Source of the DNA: Fibrella aquatilis
GTDB taxonomy: Bacteria > Bacteroidota > Bacteroidia > Cytophagales > Spirosomataceae
Reading direction: 5' to 3'
DNA: 64,000 nucleotides
Assembly (NCBI RefSeq): GCF_017353255.1
Contig: NZ_JAFMYU010000016.1
Location: 62,001-126,000 of the forward strand
Of this stretch, positions 20,179 through 27,972 are shown piece by piece. A model generated the notes under the pieces. It saw nothing but the letters and a program-made list of their open reading frames with translations, made no database searches and was not told the DNA's origin. Within the stretch, counting starts at the first letter, position 1. Every line of letters starts with the position of its first letter. The position numbers and the translations under genes were made by a program.

Positions 20179-20314
20179 GAACAGCATCACGAACAAGACC
20201 ATCCGCGAGATGACATGGCCTGAACTGCTTTCGCTGGCAGGCAAGCCCATGACACCGACAGAGGCCATGCGCCAGATGAAAGCAACGCGGGCTGGTCAAA
20301 AGAAAGACAAGTAA
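20144..20314 (+). CDS. Hypothetical 56-aa basic protein
   Basis: A short frame starting at an ATG inside the preceding gene and running to a TAA at 20312-20314. The product begins METNSNNSGAVKNSITNKT, contains TIREMTWPELLSLAGKPMTP and ends in a Lys/Arg-rich tail (RAGQKKDK). No domain recognised. The 35-bp overlap with the upstream gene and the clean frame suggest coupled expression, but an accidental frame cannot be excluded. Confidence 0.45.
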   Translation: METNSNNSGAVKNSITNKTIREMTWPELLSLAGKPMTPTEAMRQMKATRAGQKKDK

Positions 20315-20339
20315 AACCAGTTGTTAGAAAGGATCGAGT

Positions 20340-21257
20340 CTAGTCACCATACCGCGCGGCCATAGCCTGTGCTCGCCCAGATATTTTTTCGCGGAGGGAG
20401 GCGGGTTCGAGTACCGTTACGTGTTCGCCGAAGCTGAGAATGGCAATTTCCAGCTCCGGGTTTATGATCACAGACAGCGCCAGGGTTAGCTGCGTGGCCG
20501 ATTCGGTAAGAATGACCTGACTACCATGCAATGGCAACGACTTGACGTACTCGATCTGAGCCTGCTCAACGCGCAGCACCACCCGCTCCACCTCGCTCTC
20601 TGGTGGGGCCGTCACACCAATCACATGTCGGCGGGCGGCCCGGTAGTCGATCCCCCGCTTGGGCTGAATGCGCTGGGTTGTTAGTTCAAGCTGCGTTATG
20701 CGGTCCAGCCCAAAGGTGCGGTGCCCTTTGCCAGCCTCCACGTCGAAGCCATCTACATACCACCGGTTTCGATACTCAAACAGCAGTCCCGGCTCAATTC
20801 GGCGGGGGCGCGCGGCGGGTTCGGTGTAGTTCTGGTACATAAACGTCACGACTAGCCCCCGTTGCAGGGCGTTCCAGAGAGGAGCCAGCCAGTCGAGACC
20901 CCGGAAACCGTCCTGCTGTTCCAGTTGCAGGTAATGACCCACCAACCGGCCCGACCGGGTTAGGGTTTCAAGGCGCTCGCGGCGTTCCAGTAACCGCACA
21001 TACCCCCTGAAATCGTCCACATCTTCGTCGGCGGGCAGAGCCAGGTAGTAACCGCGTTTTCGGTAATCATACTGGATAGGCACACCGTATTCACCCCGAA
21101 TTTCTTTCAGATCGCGTTCCAGCGTGGCCTTCGAGGTCTGCTCCAGATCGTAGTCGCACAGATGCTGCTGTAAATCGCTGGTACTGGGGTAGGTGTAAGG
21201 CTTGTCGGTGAGCTGGATAATGTGCAGGTGGCGGCGCAGCTTGGCAGAATCTTTCAC
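20340..21257 (-). CDS. WYL-domain transcriptional regulator
   Basis: About 305 aa from a GTG at 21257; the open frame continues upstream to a TTG at 21308, but those extra residues look like a signal peptide, which would be odd for this family. The N-terminal winged-helix-like part begins KLRRHLHIIQLTDKP. The WYL core is visible as RPRRIEPGLLFEYRNRWYVDGFD and downstream strands (RTFGLDRITQLEL), and a WCX-like C-terminal domain follows. WYL regulators often sit beside CRISPR-Cas and other defence loci and sense nucleic-acid or nucleotide ligands. It is on the same strand as the cas genes but separated by two opposite genes, so a cas role is inference. The stop is TAG. Confidence 0.85.
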   Translation of the reverse strand: MKDSAKLRRHLHIIQLTDKPYTYPSTSDLQQHLCDYDLEQTSKATLERDLKEIRGEYGVPIQYDYRKRGYYLALPADEDVDDFRGYVRLLERRERLETLTRSGRLVGHYLQLEQQDGFRGLDWLAPLWNALQRGLVVTFMYQNYTEPAARPRRIEPGLLFEYRNRWYVDGFDVEAGKGHRTFGLDRITQLELTTQRIQPKRGIDYRAARRHVIGVTAPPESEVERVVLRVEQAQIEYVKSLPLHGSQVILTESATQLTLALSVIINPELEIAILSFGEHVTVLEPASLREKISGRAQAMAARYGD

Positions 21258-21658
21258 AGAGAGGCTTAGAGTTGTCACTATAGAAAGAACAATAAACCTC
21301 TTTTTCAATTTATTCTACCAGAATTATACACAACTAATTAATTGAGATAGTCTTATGATGGTGTAGGGCACTTCGGCCATCTGATGGGTGCTGTCAGACA
21401 CAAGGCATTAGCCACTCGGTTTAGCGATGCAATAACTATTCCTCTGCTACCGACGTAGATTTCGGGCTTATTCACCTTACTAGATCACCAATGAAAACGG
21501 GTGAACGCTGATTTATTAAGCGCTATTCACATTTTTCTGTACGGCATCCTGACGGGAAATTATTTTCTGTCTGAACAGACACGGGCCAGTGTCAGGCCTC
21601 CATTCGGTAGTAACAAGCCTAGTCTATTTAGTAACCATCTAAAAGTAGGTCCTCCATT
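21258..21658. other. A/T-rich gap with an acetoacetyl-CoA synthetase remnant; no intact gene
   Basis: About 400 bp between the WYL regulator and the RbsD-like lipoprotein. It should hold both promoters, though none is clear. The only recognisable coding trace is the 45-bp fragment at 21357-21401, listed separately. Confidence 0.5.
21357..21401 (-). pseudogene. 45-bp remnant of an acetoacetyl-CoA synthetase 3' region
   Basis: On the minus strand this reads in frame as VSDSTHQMAEVPYTI. The intact synthetase at 39173-41152 has VPDSIHQIAEVPYTI at the equivalent place: 12 of 15 residues are identical. Flanking sequence on both sides is unrelated. It is in the same orientation as the second fragment at 24934-25107. 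Confidence 0.75.
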
Positions 21659-22252
21659 GTGAACAAGGTTAGTCTTCTGTGTCCGACTTTGCGTGTTGCC
21701 ATCAGCCTGGCTTGCCTGAGCACCATGCTATCAAACTGCCAGCAACAGACGCCATCCAATAACTCGGCCACAAGGCCGACAGCGTGGGTTGATACGTTTC
21801 AGCAACAGCTTGCCATGATGGGCCACCGCAACTGGATCGTCATTGCCGACGCTGCTTATCCGCTGCAAAACGCACCAGGCATCCAGACCCTCGACACGGG
21901 AAGCGACCAGACGGTAGTACTGACCGAAGTTCTGGCACGGCTAAAAGCGAGTCGGCATGTGACACCTATTATCTACCAGGACCGGGAGTTTGATTACCTG
22001 CCTGCCACGCTACCTGGCTTAGGCGCATACCGCCAGCAACGGCAACCCCTGCTGGCGGGCAGGGTAGTGCAGACGATGCCTCACGATTCAGTATTTGGTC
22101 GGTTGGCCGAAGCGTCCAGAACTTTTGGCATATTGATCCTAAAAACAACATCGACTATCCCGTATTCGACTATCTTCCTCCAGCTCGACTGCGCCTACTG
22201 GAATGCGGCAGCGGAGAAAAAGTTACGGAATGCGATGAAAGCAACTCGTTAA
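21659..22252 (+). CDS. Lipoprotein with RbsD/FucU-like fold (putative)
   Basis: 197 aa from a GTG at 21659. The N-terminus has a lipobox-like LSTMLSNC, so an exported lipoprotein is likely. The body MGHRNWIVIADAAYPLQNAP resembles the GHGDxIVIADANFP region of D-ribose pyranase/L-fucose mutarotase proteins. Those cytoplasmic enzymes interconvert sugar anomers; a lipoprotein version placed before a GH116 glycosidase suggests a sugar role in the periplasm. Likely co-transcribed with the next gene (31-bp gap). The fold assignment is from one motif and is tentative. Confidence 0.5.
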   Translation: MNKVSLLCPTLRVAISLACLSTMLSNCQQQTPSNNSATRPTAWVDTFQQQLAMMGHRNWIVIADAAYPLQNAPGIQTLDTGSDQTVVLTEVLARLKASRHVTPIIYQDREFDYLPATLPGLGAYRQQRQPLLAGRVVQTMPHDSVFGRLAEASRTFGILILKTTSTIPYSTIFLQLDCAYWNAAAEKKLRNAMKATR

Positions 22253-22283
22253 TATATAGTCTGTTAACCCAACGTTTACCTGA

Positions 22284-24902
22284 ATGAACACGTCCTCTCA
22301 TCGCCTGCTTGGTCTGTTTATCCCGTTTGTTATAGCCCAGTCGGTATTGGCTCAAACAGCCATCTGGCAACCTGCTCAATGGCCCGTTTTGACCCGTTAT
22401 GATCCACAACATGTGGCTAAAATTGCCCTGCCGCTAGGCGGCATCGGCACGGGGACGGTCTCGCTGGGTGGGCGAGGGCAGTTGCAGGATTGGGAGATTA
22501 TGAACCAGGCGGGTAAAGGCTACAGTACCGTTACGCCCGGTAACATGGCCCCGTTCTTTGCCCTCTTCGCCCGTGATGCCAGCAACAAGACGTATACCAA
22601 AGCCCTGCTGGGACCACTCGAAGCCCACGAGTATCAGCACATGGAAGGCCGCCCGGTTGACCACCACGGCCTGCCCCGCTTTGCTCAGGCCACTTTCGAG
22701 GCGGCTTACCCGTTTGGTCAGGTGAACCTGAGTGATTCGACTATGCCGGTGCGGGTACGGATCAAGGGATTCAACCCCCTGATCCCCGGCGATATCAACG
22801 CCAGTAGTATCCCGGTGGCTGTGCTCAGTTATGAGGTAACCAACACCACCAACGGCCCGCTGACTGTGTCGGTTGGCGGCAACATCCGCAACTTCATCGG
22901 ACGCGACGGCAGCAAAACCGCCCCCAACTGGAAGGGCGAATACGAACCTATCGGGGCGAGTCACAACCGCAACACATTCCGGCAGGGGGCGGGTCTACGC
23001 GGCATTTATTTTACGTCCGATAGCGTACCCAAACTCGACCCCGCCTGGGGCACCATGGCCCTGGTGACGGAAGAAACCGCCGGGGTTACGTACCGCACCT
23101 CGTCGGTGGGTAATGCCTGGGAAAACGGCCTGCTTGATTTATGGGATGACTTCAGCACCGACGGACAACTCACGGAGAAGACAACCCCCGCCGACAATGA
23201 CCCGCTGGCTTCACTGGCCGTGCAAAAAACCATTGGAGTCGGACAAACGCAGGTGTTCACATTTATATTCACCTGGCACTTCCCTAACCGCCGGGCCTGG
23301 CGCAACTGGTCGCTGGTAGACAGCCCCGACCGGGTGGGCAATTATTACACAACCCGCTACGCTGACGCCTGGGCGGTGGCCGAACAAACCGTGCCCCGTT
23401 TGCCCGATCTCGAAGCCCGCACGGACCAGTTTGTGCGGGCGTTTCTGGCTAGTCCCTATCCGCACGAGGTAAAAGAAGCCGCGCTTTTCAACGTCAGCAC
23501 ACTCCGTTCGCAAACGGTGTTCCGCCTTGACGATGGGCATCTGATGGGCTGGGAAGGCATCATGGACCGCACCGGCTCGTGCCAGGGGTCGTGCACCCAC
23601 GTCTGGAACTACGAGCAAACCACCGCTTTTCTCTTCGGTGATTTAGCCCGCTCCATGCGCGATGTCGAATTTGCCTACGCTACCGATTCTGTGGGGCTAA
23701 TGAGCTTCCGGGTGAACCTGCCCCTGAGTAAAGGCAATACCTACGGCAATGCCGCCGCCGACGGGCAGATGGGCACGATACTGAAATTCTACCGCGACTG
23801 GCAACTATCCGGCGATGCCCAGTTTCTGCGTAAGCACTGGCCGCAGATTCGCCGGGCACTGGCCTACAGTTGGCTTAAAGGGGGCTGGGATGCCAACCGC
23901 GATGGGGTGATGGAAGGGGTGCAGCATAATACTATGGACGTGGATTATGTAGGTCCTAACCCGCAGATGCAACTCTGGTATTTGGGTGCGCTTAAAGCTG
24001 GTGCCCAGATGGCCCGGTTCATGAACGACAAGCTCTTTGCTGCCGACTGCGACCGCCTATTCCAGCAGGGGAGTGCCTGGACAGACCAACACCTCTTCAA
24101 CGGAGAGTATTACGAGCAGCAGGTGCAGCCCCCAGCCCAGTTGGCCGACATTGCCAAGGGTACTCGCAACACACTTACGGCCAGTCAGTTGGCTAATCCA
24201 CCCTATCAGTTGGCGAAGGGTTGTCTGGTCGATCAGTTGGTGGGACAATACATGGCCCACGTCGTGGGGCTGGGCTACTTAGTCGATTCGGCCCATGTGC
24301 GCACCACACTACGGTCGATTATGCGCTACAATTACCGTCCCAGCATGGCTGACCATTTCAATAACATGCGATCCTATGCAATGGGTAATGAATCAGCCCT
24401 GTTGATGGCTAGTTGGCCAAAGGGCCGCCCCACCGTACCGTTTCCGTACTTCAACGAGGTGATGACGGGCTTTGAGTACACGGCGGCCATTGGTATGCTC
24501 TACGAAGGGCAAACCCGACCGGGGCTGCTGTGCATTCGTAACGTCCGCGACCGCTACGACGGGCTGAAACGCAACCCCTTCGACGAGGCCGAATGCGGTC
24601 ATCACTACGCCCGGGCCATGGCTGCATGGGCCGCTACGCTGGCCCTGAGCGGGTTTGGCTATTCGGGTGTGAGCCAGACATTGAGCGTCAACGCCGAGCC
24701 AGGTACGTTCTTCTGGTCGAATGGGTATGCCTGGGGGACGATTACCAAGACAAAGGCCGCTGACGGATTGCACGTGTCGTTGAGCGTACTAAGCGGTGAA
24801 CTACCCTGCATGTGGGTGAAGATAGCGGGCTATGCGCCGGGCAAACTACGGGCGGGTGGGGTGCTGTCGGCGGGTGCCGTGCGGCAACTGGTAGTCAAGT
24901 AA
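22284..24902 (+). CDS. GH116-family glycoside hydrolase (GBA2-type beta-glycosidase)
   Basis: 872 aa with a signal peptide ending near SVLAQT. The N-terminal domain shows IALPLGGIGTGTVSLGGRG and QDWEIMNQAGKG, typical of GH116. The (alpha/alpha)6 catalytic domain has CTHVWNYEQTTAF, where the Glu is the expected nucleophile, EGVQHNTMDVDYVGPNPQMQ, and KGCLVDQLVGQYMAH, where the Asp is the expected acid/base. Family members cleave beta-glucosides or beta-xylosides, including glucosylceramide. Length fits the family. It follows the RbsD-like lipoprotein, and both are bracketed by synthetase 3'-end fragments. Substrate unknown. Confidence 0.92.
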   Translation: MNTSSHRLLGLFIPFVIAQSVLAQTAIWQPAQWPVLTRYDPQHVAKIALPLGGIGTGTVSLGGRGQLQDWEIMNQAGKGYSTVTPGNMAPFFALFARDASNKTYTKALLGPLEAHEYQHMEGRPVDHHGLPRFAQATFEAAYPFGQVNLSDSTMPVRVRIKGFNPLIPGDINASSIPVAVLSYEVTNTTNGPLTVSVGGNIRNFIGRDGSKTAPNWKGEYEPIGASHNRNTFRQGAGLRGIYFTSDSVPKLDPAWGTMALVTEETAGVTYRTSSVGNAWENGLLDLWDDFSTDGQLTEKTTPADNDPLASLAVQKTIGVGQTQVFTFIFTWHFPNRRAWRNWSLVDSPDRVGNYYTTRYADAWAVAEQTVPRLPDLEARTDQFVRAFLASPYPHEVKEAALFNVSTLRSQTVFRLDDGHLMGWEGIMDRTGSCQGSCTHVWNYEQTTAFLFGDLARSMRDVEFAYATDSVGLMSFRVNLPLSKGNTYGNAAADGQMGTILKFYRDWQLSGDAQFLRKHWPQIRRALAYSWLKGGWDANRDGVMEGVQHNTMDVDYVGPNPQMQLWYLGALKAGAQMARFMNDKLFAADCDRLFQQGSAWTDQHLFNGEYYEQQVQPPAQLADIAKGTRNTLTASQLANPPYQLAKGCLVDQLVGQYMAHVVGLGYLVDSAHVRTTLRSIMRYNYRPSMADHFNNMRSYAMGNESALLMASWPKGRPTVPFPYFNEVMTGFEYTAAIGMLYEGQTRPGLLCIRNVRDRYDGLKRNPFDEAECGHHYARAMAAWAATLALSGFGYSGVSQTLSVNAEPGTFFWSNGYAWGTITKTKAADGLHVSLSVLSGELPCMWVKIAGYAPGKLRAGGVLSAGAVRQLVVK

Positions 24903-25305
24903 CCCACGGCCAAGATACTTATAGCGCGCACACCTACACCTCAAACGCCTGAAAAGCCTTCAGCGAGTCGGGGTTGCGCATGGTGTCGGGGGAGGCGACG
25001 CGGTCGGGTTGTTGGCCCATCAGAATTTTTTTGACCGGCGTTCCCATCTTCTTGCCGCTGATAGTGTAGGGTACTTCGGCAATCTGATGGATGCGGCGGT
25101 AATTCAACTGACGCTGGAGAAATACGTGATCTGATAGGAAAAATCACGTACTGAACGTTATATCTGACACAGAATAAGTAATTGATAGTCAGCGTATTAT
25201 ATAAAGTAAGTTCGATTCTTACAAAAGTTATCACACATTTATGTGACTGATAGTCAAGTCATTAAGCTATAGGTTCGTCTACTTTTATACATACACCAAC
25301 CATCT
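24903..25305. other. Gap with an acetoacetyl-CoA synthetase fragment and an AT-rich stretch
   Basis: About 400 bp without an intact gene. The left part is the 3' fragment of an acetoacetyl-CoA synthetase (listed separately). From about 25130 to 25290 the sequence turns AT-rich and probably carries the promoter that once served the truncated AraC-like frame at 25306. I see nothing else in it. Confidence 0.6.
24934..25107 (-). pseudogene. 3'-end fragment of an acetoacetyl-CoA synthetase gene
   Basis: On the minus strand the frame reads IHQIAEVPYTISGKKMGTPV and continues through KKILMGQQPDRV, RNPDSLKAFQAFEV to a TAG at 24934-24936. Over about 50 residues it is nearly identical to the C-terminus of the intact synthetase at 39173, differing at only a few positions. 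Homology stops abruptly upstream of RRIHQ, where the sequence no longer matches. This is a truncated paralogue, not part of a functional gene. Confidence 0.9.
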
Positions 25306-25480
25306 ATGCCGGTAACGCATCACCAACAGGCCCCAGCCAGCGCGCTGACTCCTTACATCCGTTGCTACTGGGCGTACAAACACCTGTTGCCACCCGGTGT
25401 CAGCATCGACGTACCCAGTGGTTGCTTTGGGTATTCCCAACTGATCTTTTCTCTGCCCGCCTACCTGGTAACTAACGGCT
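25306..25480 (+). pseudogene. Truncated N-terminal part of an AraC-family regulator
   Basis: The frame starts at ATG 25306 and reads ALTPYIRCYWAYKHLLPPGV and SGCFGYSQLIFSLP. The intact regulator at 32794 has ALLPYIHTCWEIKHDLPPGA and SCLGRSQFIFSL at the same places. Homology is lost after about 55 residues, and the remaining frame to 25536 looks random. The sensing domain is incomplete and the HTH is missing, so this is a degraded copy. Confidence 0.75.
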
Positions 25481-25602
25481 GCAACAAAATCAAAGGCATT
25501 CGGCAGCTACGCAAACGAGCCAGTGGAATACCTTGACTTGCTTTGCTGCGCTACTGCCAGGACAACCTACTAAACGGGCTTCACCCGCATCACCTCCACA
25601 CC

Positions 25603-26166
25603 ATGAACATACACTTGTTGACCACGCTATGGCTCTTCTTGGGCATAGCCACAACGGCAGTCGGGCAACCGCGCCCGGCGCAGGCTGTCGGCCCTACGCT
25701 CGACGTTGGTATCCGGCTTCAGAAAAGCATTGGCCTGTATGCCGAAAATGGCATTCTAATCCAGTACACCAGCCCGAAACTGGCCCGGCAACGGCTCTAC
25801 GTTGGCATTAGCTACGTCACGTCCCGGCTGGGCACGGCCCTAGGTACCAATGCCATCAGGCAGGATAACTACCTGGTGTCGGCAGCCTGGTATGCTAAAC
25901 CGCACTGGGTTATCCGGCCATTGGCCAGGCTCAACGTGGGCTACTTCAAAGCCGACTACAGCAGCGAGATTTTCAACGAACTGCCCCGCACCTCAGTGCT
26001 GGCCCAGCCGGAGGTGGGGCTGTGCTACTGCCCCCGGTTTCCGCTCAAGGTGGGTGCTTCTGTGGGTTATAACCTACTGACGGGCAACGGGTTGGCCGGT
26101 CCAGGCACGTTGTGCCCCGTTTTTGTGCAGACAAGCATTACCTGGAACGTACTCAAAAAACCGTAG
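25603..26166 (+). CDS. Secreted or outer-membrane protein of unknown function
   Basis: 187 aa from the ATG at 25603, which opens a good signal peptide (LTTLWLFLGIATTAVGQ); an in-frame start further upstream adds only unlikely residues. The mature part is rich in alternating aromatic/hydrophobic residues (RLYVGISYVTSRLG, LVSAAWYAKPHWVIRPLARL, LKVGASVGYNLL) and ends in FVQTSITWNVLKKP, consistent with a small outer-membrane beta-barrel. I do not recognise a named family. It lies 7 bp before the hydrolase lipoprotein, likely in one operon. Confidence 0.7.
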   Translation: MNIHLLTTLWLFLGIATTAVGQPRPAQAVGPTLDVGIRLQKSIGLYAENGILIQYTSPKLARQRLYVGISYVTSRLGTALGTNAIRQDNYLVSAAWYAKPHWVIRPLARLNVGYFKADYSSEIFNELPRTSVLAQPEVGLCYCPRFPLKVGASVGYNLLTGNGLAGPGTLCPVFVQTSITWNVLKKP

Positions 26167-26173
26167 CCCTGCC

Positions 26174-27106
26174 ATGAAAACTATCCTGAGCCTGCTGGTT
26201 GCCGCGGCCATGACCGTAGCCTGCTCGAAAGAACCGGCCATCACGAAAGATATGCTCGATGGCGGCACCCTGTTCGACCCGTCTATCTACAAACCTGACC
26301 TATATCTGGTATCGAAGGCCAAACCAGCCCCTACGCCCGAACAGGCCCGAACACCCGTTATCATTGCCTGCCACGGGTACTCGGCCACCACCTTCGAGTG
26401 GGACGAGTTGCGTACCTGGCTGGGCAACCGCACCGACGTATACCTCTCGCAGGTGTTGCTGGGTGGCCATGGCCGGAGTTATGCCGACTTCAAAAAATCG
26501 ACCTGGCATGACTGGCAGGGGGCCATCATGGCCGAATACGACGCGCTGGTGAAGGCCGGATACACCAACATCAGTCTGCTGGGGTCATCTACCAGTGGCC
26601 CTTTGGTGCTGGACCTGGTTGCTTCGGGCTATTTCGCCAGCCGGACGGTGCCGCGCAACCTATTGCTGGTTGACCCGATCATTATTCCGTCCGACAAAAC
26701 GCTGTCGCTGATCGGGGTGGTTGGCCCCATGCTGGGCTACGTAGCGGCCGATCAGCCCGCGGCGGAGGACAAGGTATTTTATCACTTTCGGCCCCAGGAA
26801 ACGCTTCAGCAACTACAAGCGCTGCTCACCATCGTTCGGCAGGCACTGGAGCGAGGGGTAACGCTGCCTACGGCCTGTAGCCTAAAAGTGTATAAATCGA
26901 AAAAGGACCCGTCGGCTGATCCGGTCAGTGCGGTGTTGATTTACCAGGGCGTTAAAACCGCCGATGGAAAGCCCATTGCCGTCGAACTGATCGACTCGGA
27001 ACTGCACGTCTATACCCGGCTGGCCCTACGGGAGCAGGTAACGGCTAATGATAAACAGAATCAACTGGCCACTTTCACCGACATCGTGGCGCGGGTAGTC
27101 CGATAG
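26174..27106 (+). CDS. Lipoprotein of the alpha/beta hydrolase fold
   Basis: 310 aa from ATG 26174, with lipobox VAAAMTVACSKEP. The hydrolase fold is seen in TPVIIACHGYSATTFEWDEL, the elbow-like LLGSSTSGPLVLDLVASGYF (Ser nucleophile candidate), and DSELHVYTRL near the C-terminus (His candidate). Substrate unknown; periplasmic esterase or lipase-like activity is plausible. Position after the beta-barrel protein suggests they act on the same envelope substrate. Confidence 0.78.
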   Translation: MKTILSLLVAAAMTVACSKEPAITKDMLDGGTLFDPSIYKPDLYLVSKAKPAPTPEQARTPVIIACHGYSATTFEWDELRTWLGNRTDVYLSQVLLGGHGRSYADFKKSTWHDWQGAIMAEYDALVKAGYTNISLLGSSTSGPLVLDLVASGYFASRTVPRNLLLVDPIIIPSDKTLSLIGVVGPMLGYVAADQPAAEDKVFYHFRPQETLQQLQALLTIVRQALERGVTLPTACSLKVYKSKKDPSADPVSAVLIYQGVKTADGKPIAVELIDSELHVYTRLALREQVTANDKQNQLATFTDIVARVVR

Positions 27107-27138
27107 CATCATAGGCACTTTAACAAGCTAACCATACC

Positions 27139-27909
27139 ATGCGATTTATCAGCCGATGGGCTAACCGGCACAGACACTTGGCCATCCTGCTGTTGATCGG
27201 CTGCGAAGTGGCGAATGCGGTCAATGGCCTACTGCTGGGGGCCAACATCCTGGCTAACTCGCCGGGCGGACTACTATTGCTACTGACACTGGTGCTGCTT
27301 GGTTTCGGTATTTGGGTGCGGTGGTGGGCGGAGAATAACCCACCCCGGAGCTACGCGGCCAGTCGCTGGCAACTGGCCGGGGCGTTTGGCAGCACCTACC
27401 TGCTGTTTGTGCTGCTGGGTGGACAGTGGGGGCAGTCGGTAAGTCATCCAACCGGCGGTCAGGGCCAGGCAGGACTACGATCAGTCGCGTTTGGCAGTAG
27501 TGAGCGGGTGGTGGCAGGCGATACGCTCATCAGGCCGGGCGCACCTACAGCCGGGTTGTCAGCTACCGGGGTTGTTCAGGCTGACCCGGCACCTGCCAGC
27601 CAGGCGGGTACGCGGTTCGGTTACGTCATGCTGTTATTGCTGGGGCTGGTGCTTCTGTTTTTCTCGTTTGGCCTGGCGTGCGGCCTTGCCTGTTCACGGC
27701 AGGGTTTTCTGGCCCTGCTGGCCTTGATGGGGGGCCTGGGCGCGGGGGCCGGGGGTATCTTTTTCGCTGCGCGCAGTAAGGATAGGCCCATCAAACGGTG
27801 GCGGGATATGCCCAGCTCAGACCGGAAGCGGGTGATGCGCCGGTTCTGGCGGGGAATACTGATACTGTTCGGCATCATAGGCTTATATATGCTGCTTGGC
27901 AGGATTTGA
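27139..27909 (+). CDS. Membrane protein of unknown function
   Basis: 256 aa with about five hydrophobic segments: LAILLLIGCEVANAVNGLLL, LLLLTLVLLGFGIWVRW, AGAFGSTYLLFVLLGG, YVMLLLLGLVLLFFSFGLAC with LALLALMGGLGAGAGGIFFA, and RGILILFGIIGLYMLLG. The central extramembrane loop is about 70 residues. No family recognised. It follows the hydrolase lipoprotein by 32 bp. Confidence 0.7.
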   Translation: MRFISRWANRHRHLAILLLIGCEVANAVNGLLLGANILANSPGGLLLLLTLVLLGFGIWVRWWAENNPPRSYAASRWQLAGAFGSTYLLFVLLGGQWGQSVSHPTGGQGQAGLRSVAFGSSERVVAGDTLIRPGAPTAGLSATGVVQADPAPASQAGTRFGYVMLLLLGLVLLFFSFGLACGLACSRQGFLALLALMGGLGAGAGGIFFAARSKDRPIKRWRDMPSSDRKRVMRRFWRGILILFGIIGLYMLLGRI

Positions 27910-27972
27910 TAACCGTCACTTTTTAACCCCAGTATTCATAACCACTAAATTTTTTGTCGGGGTTGTCATCCT

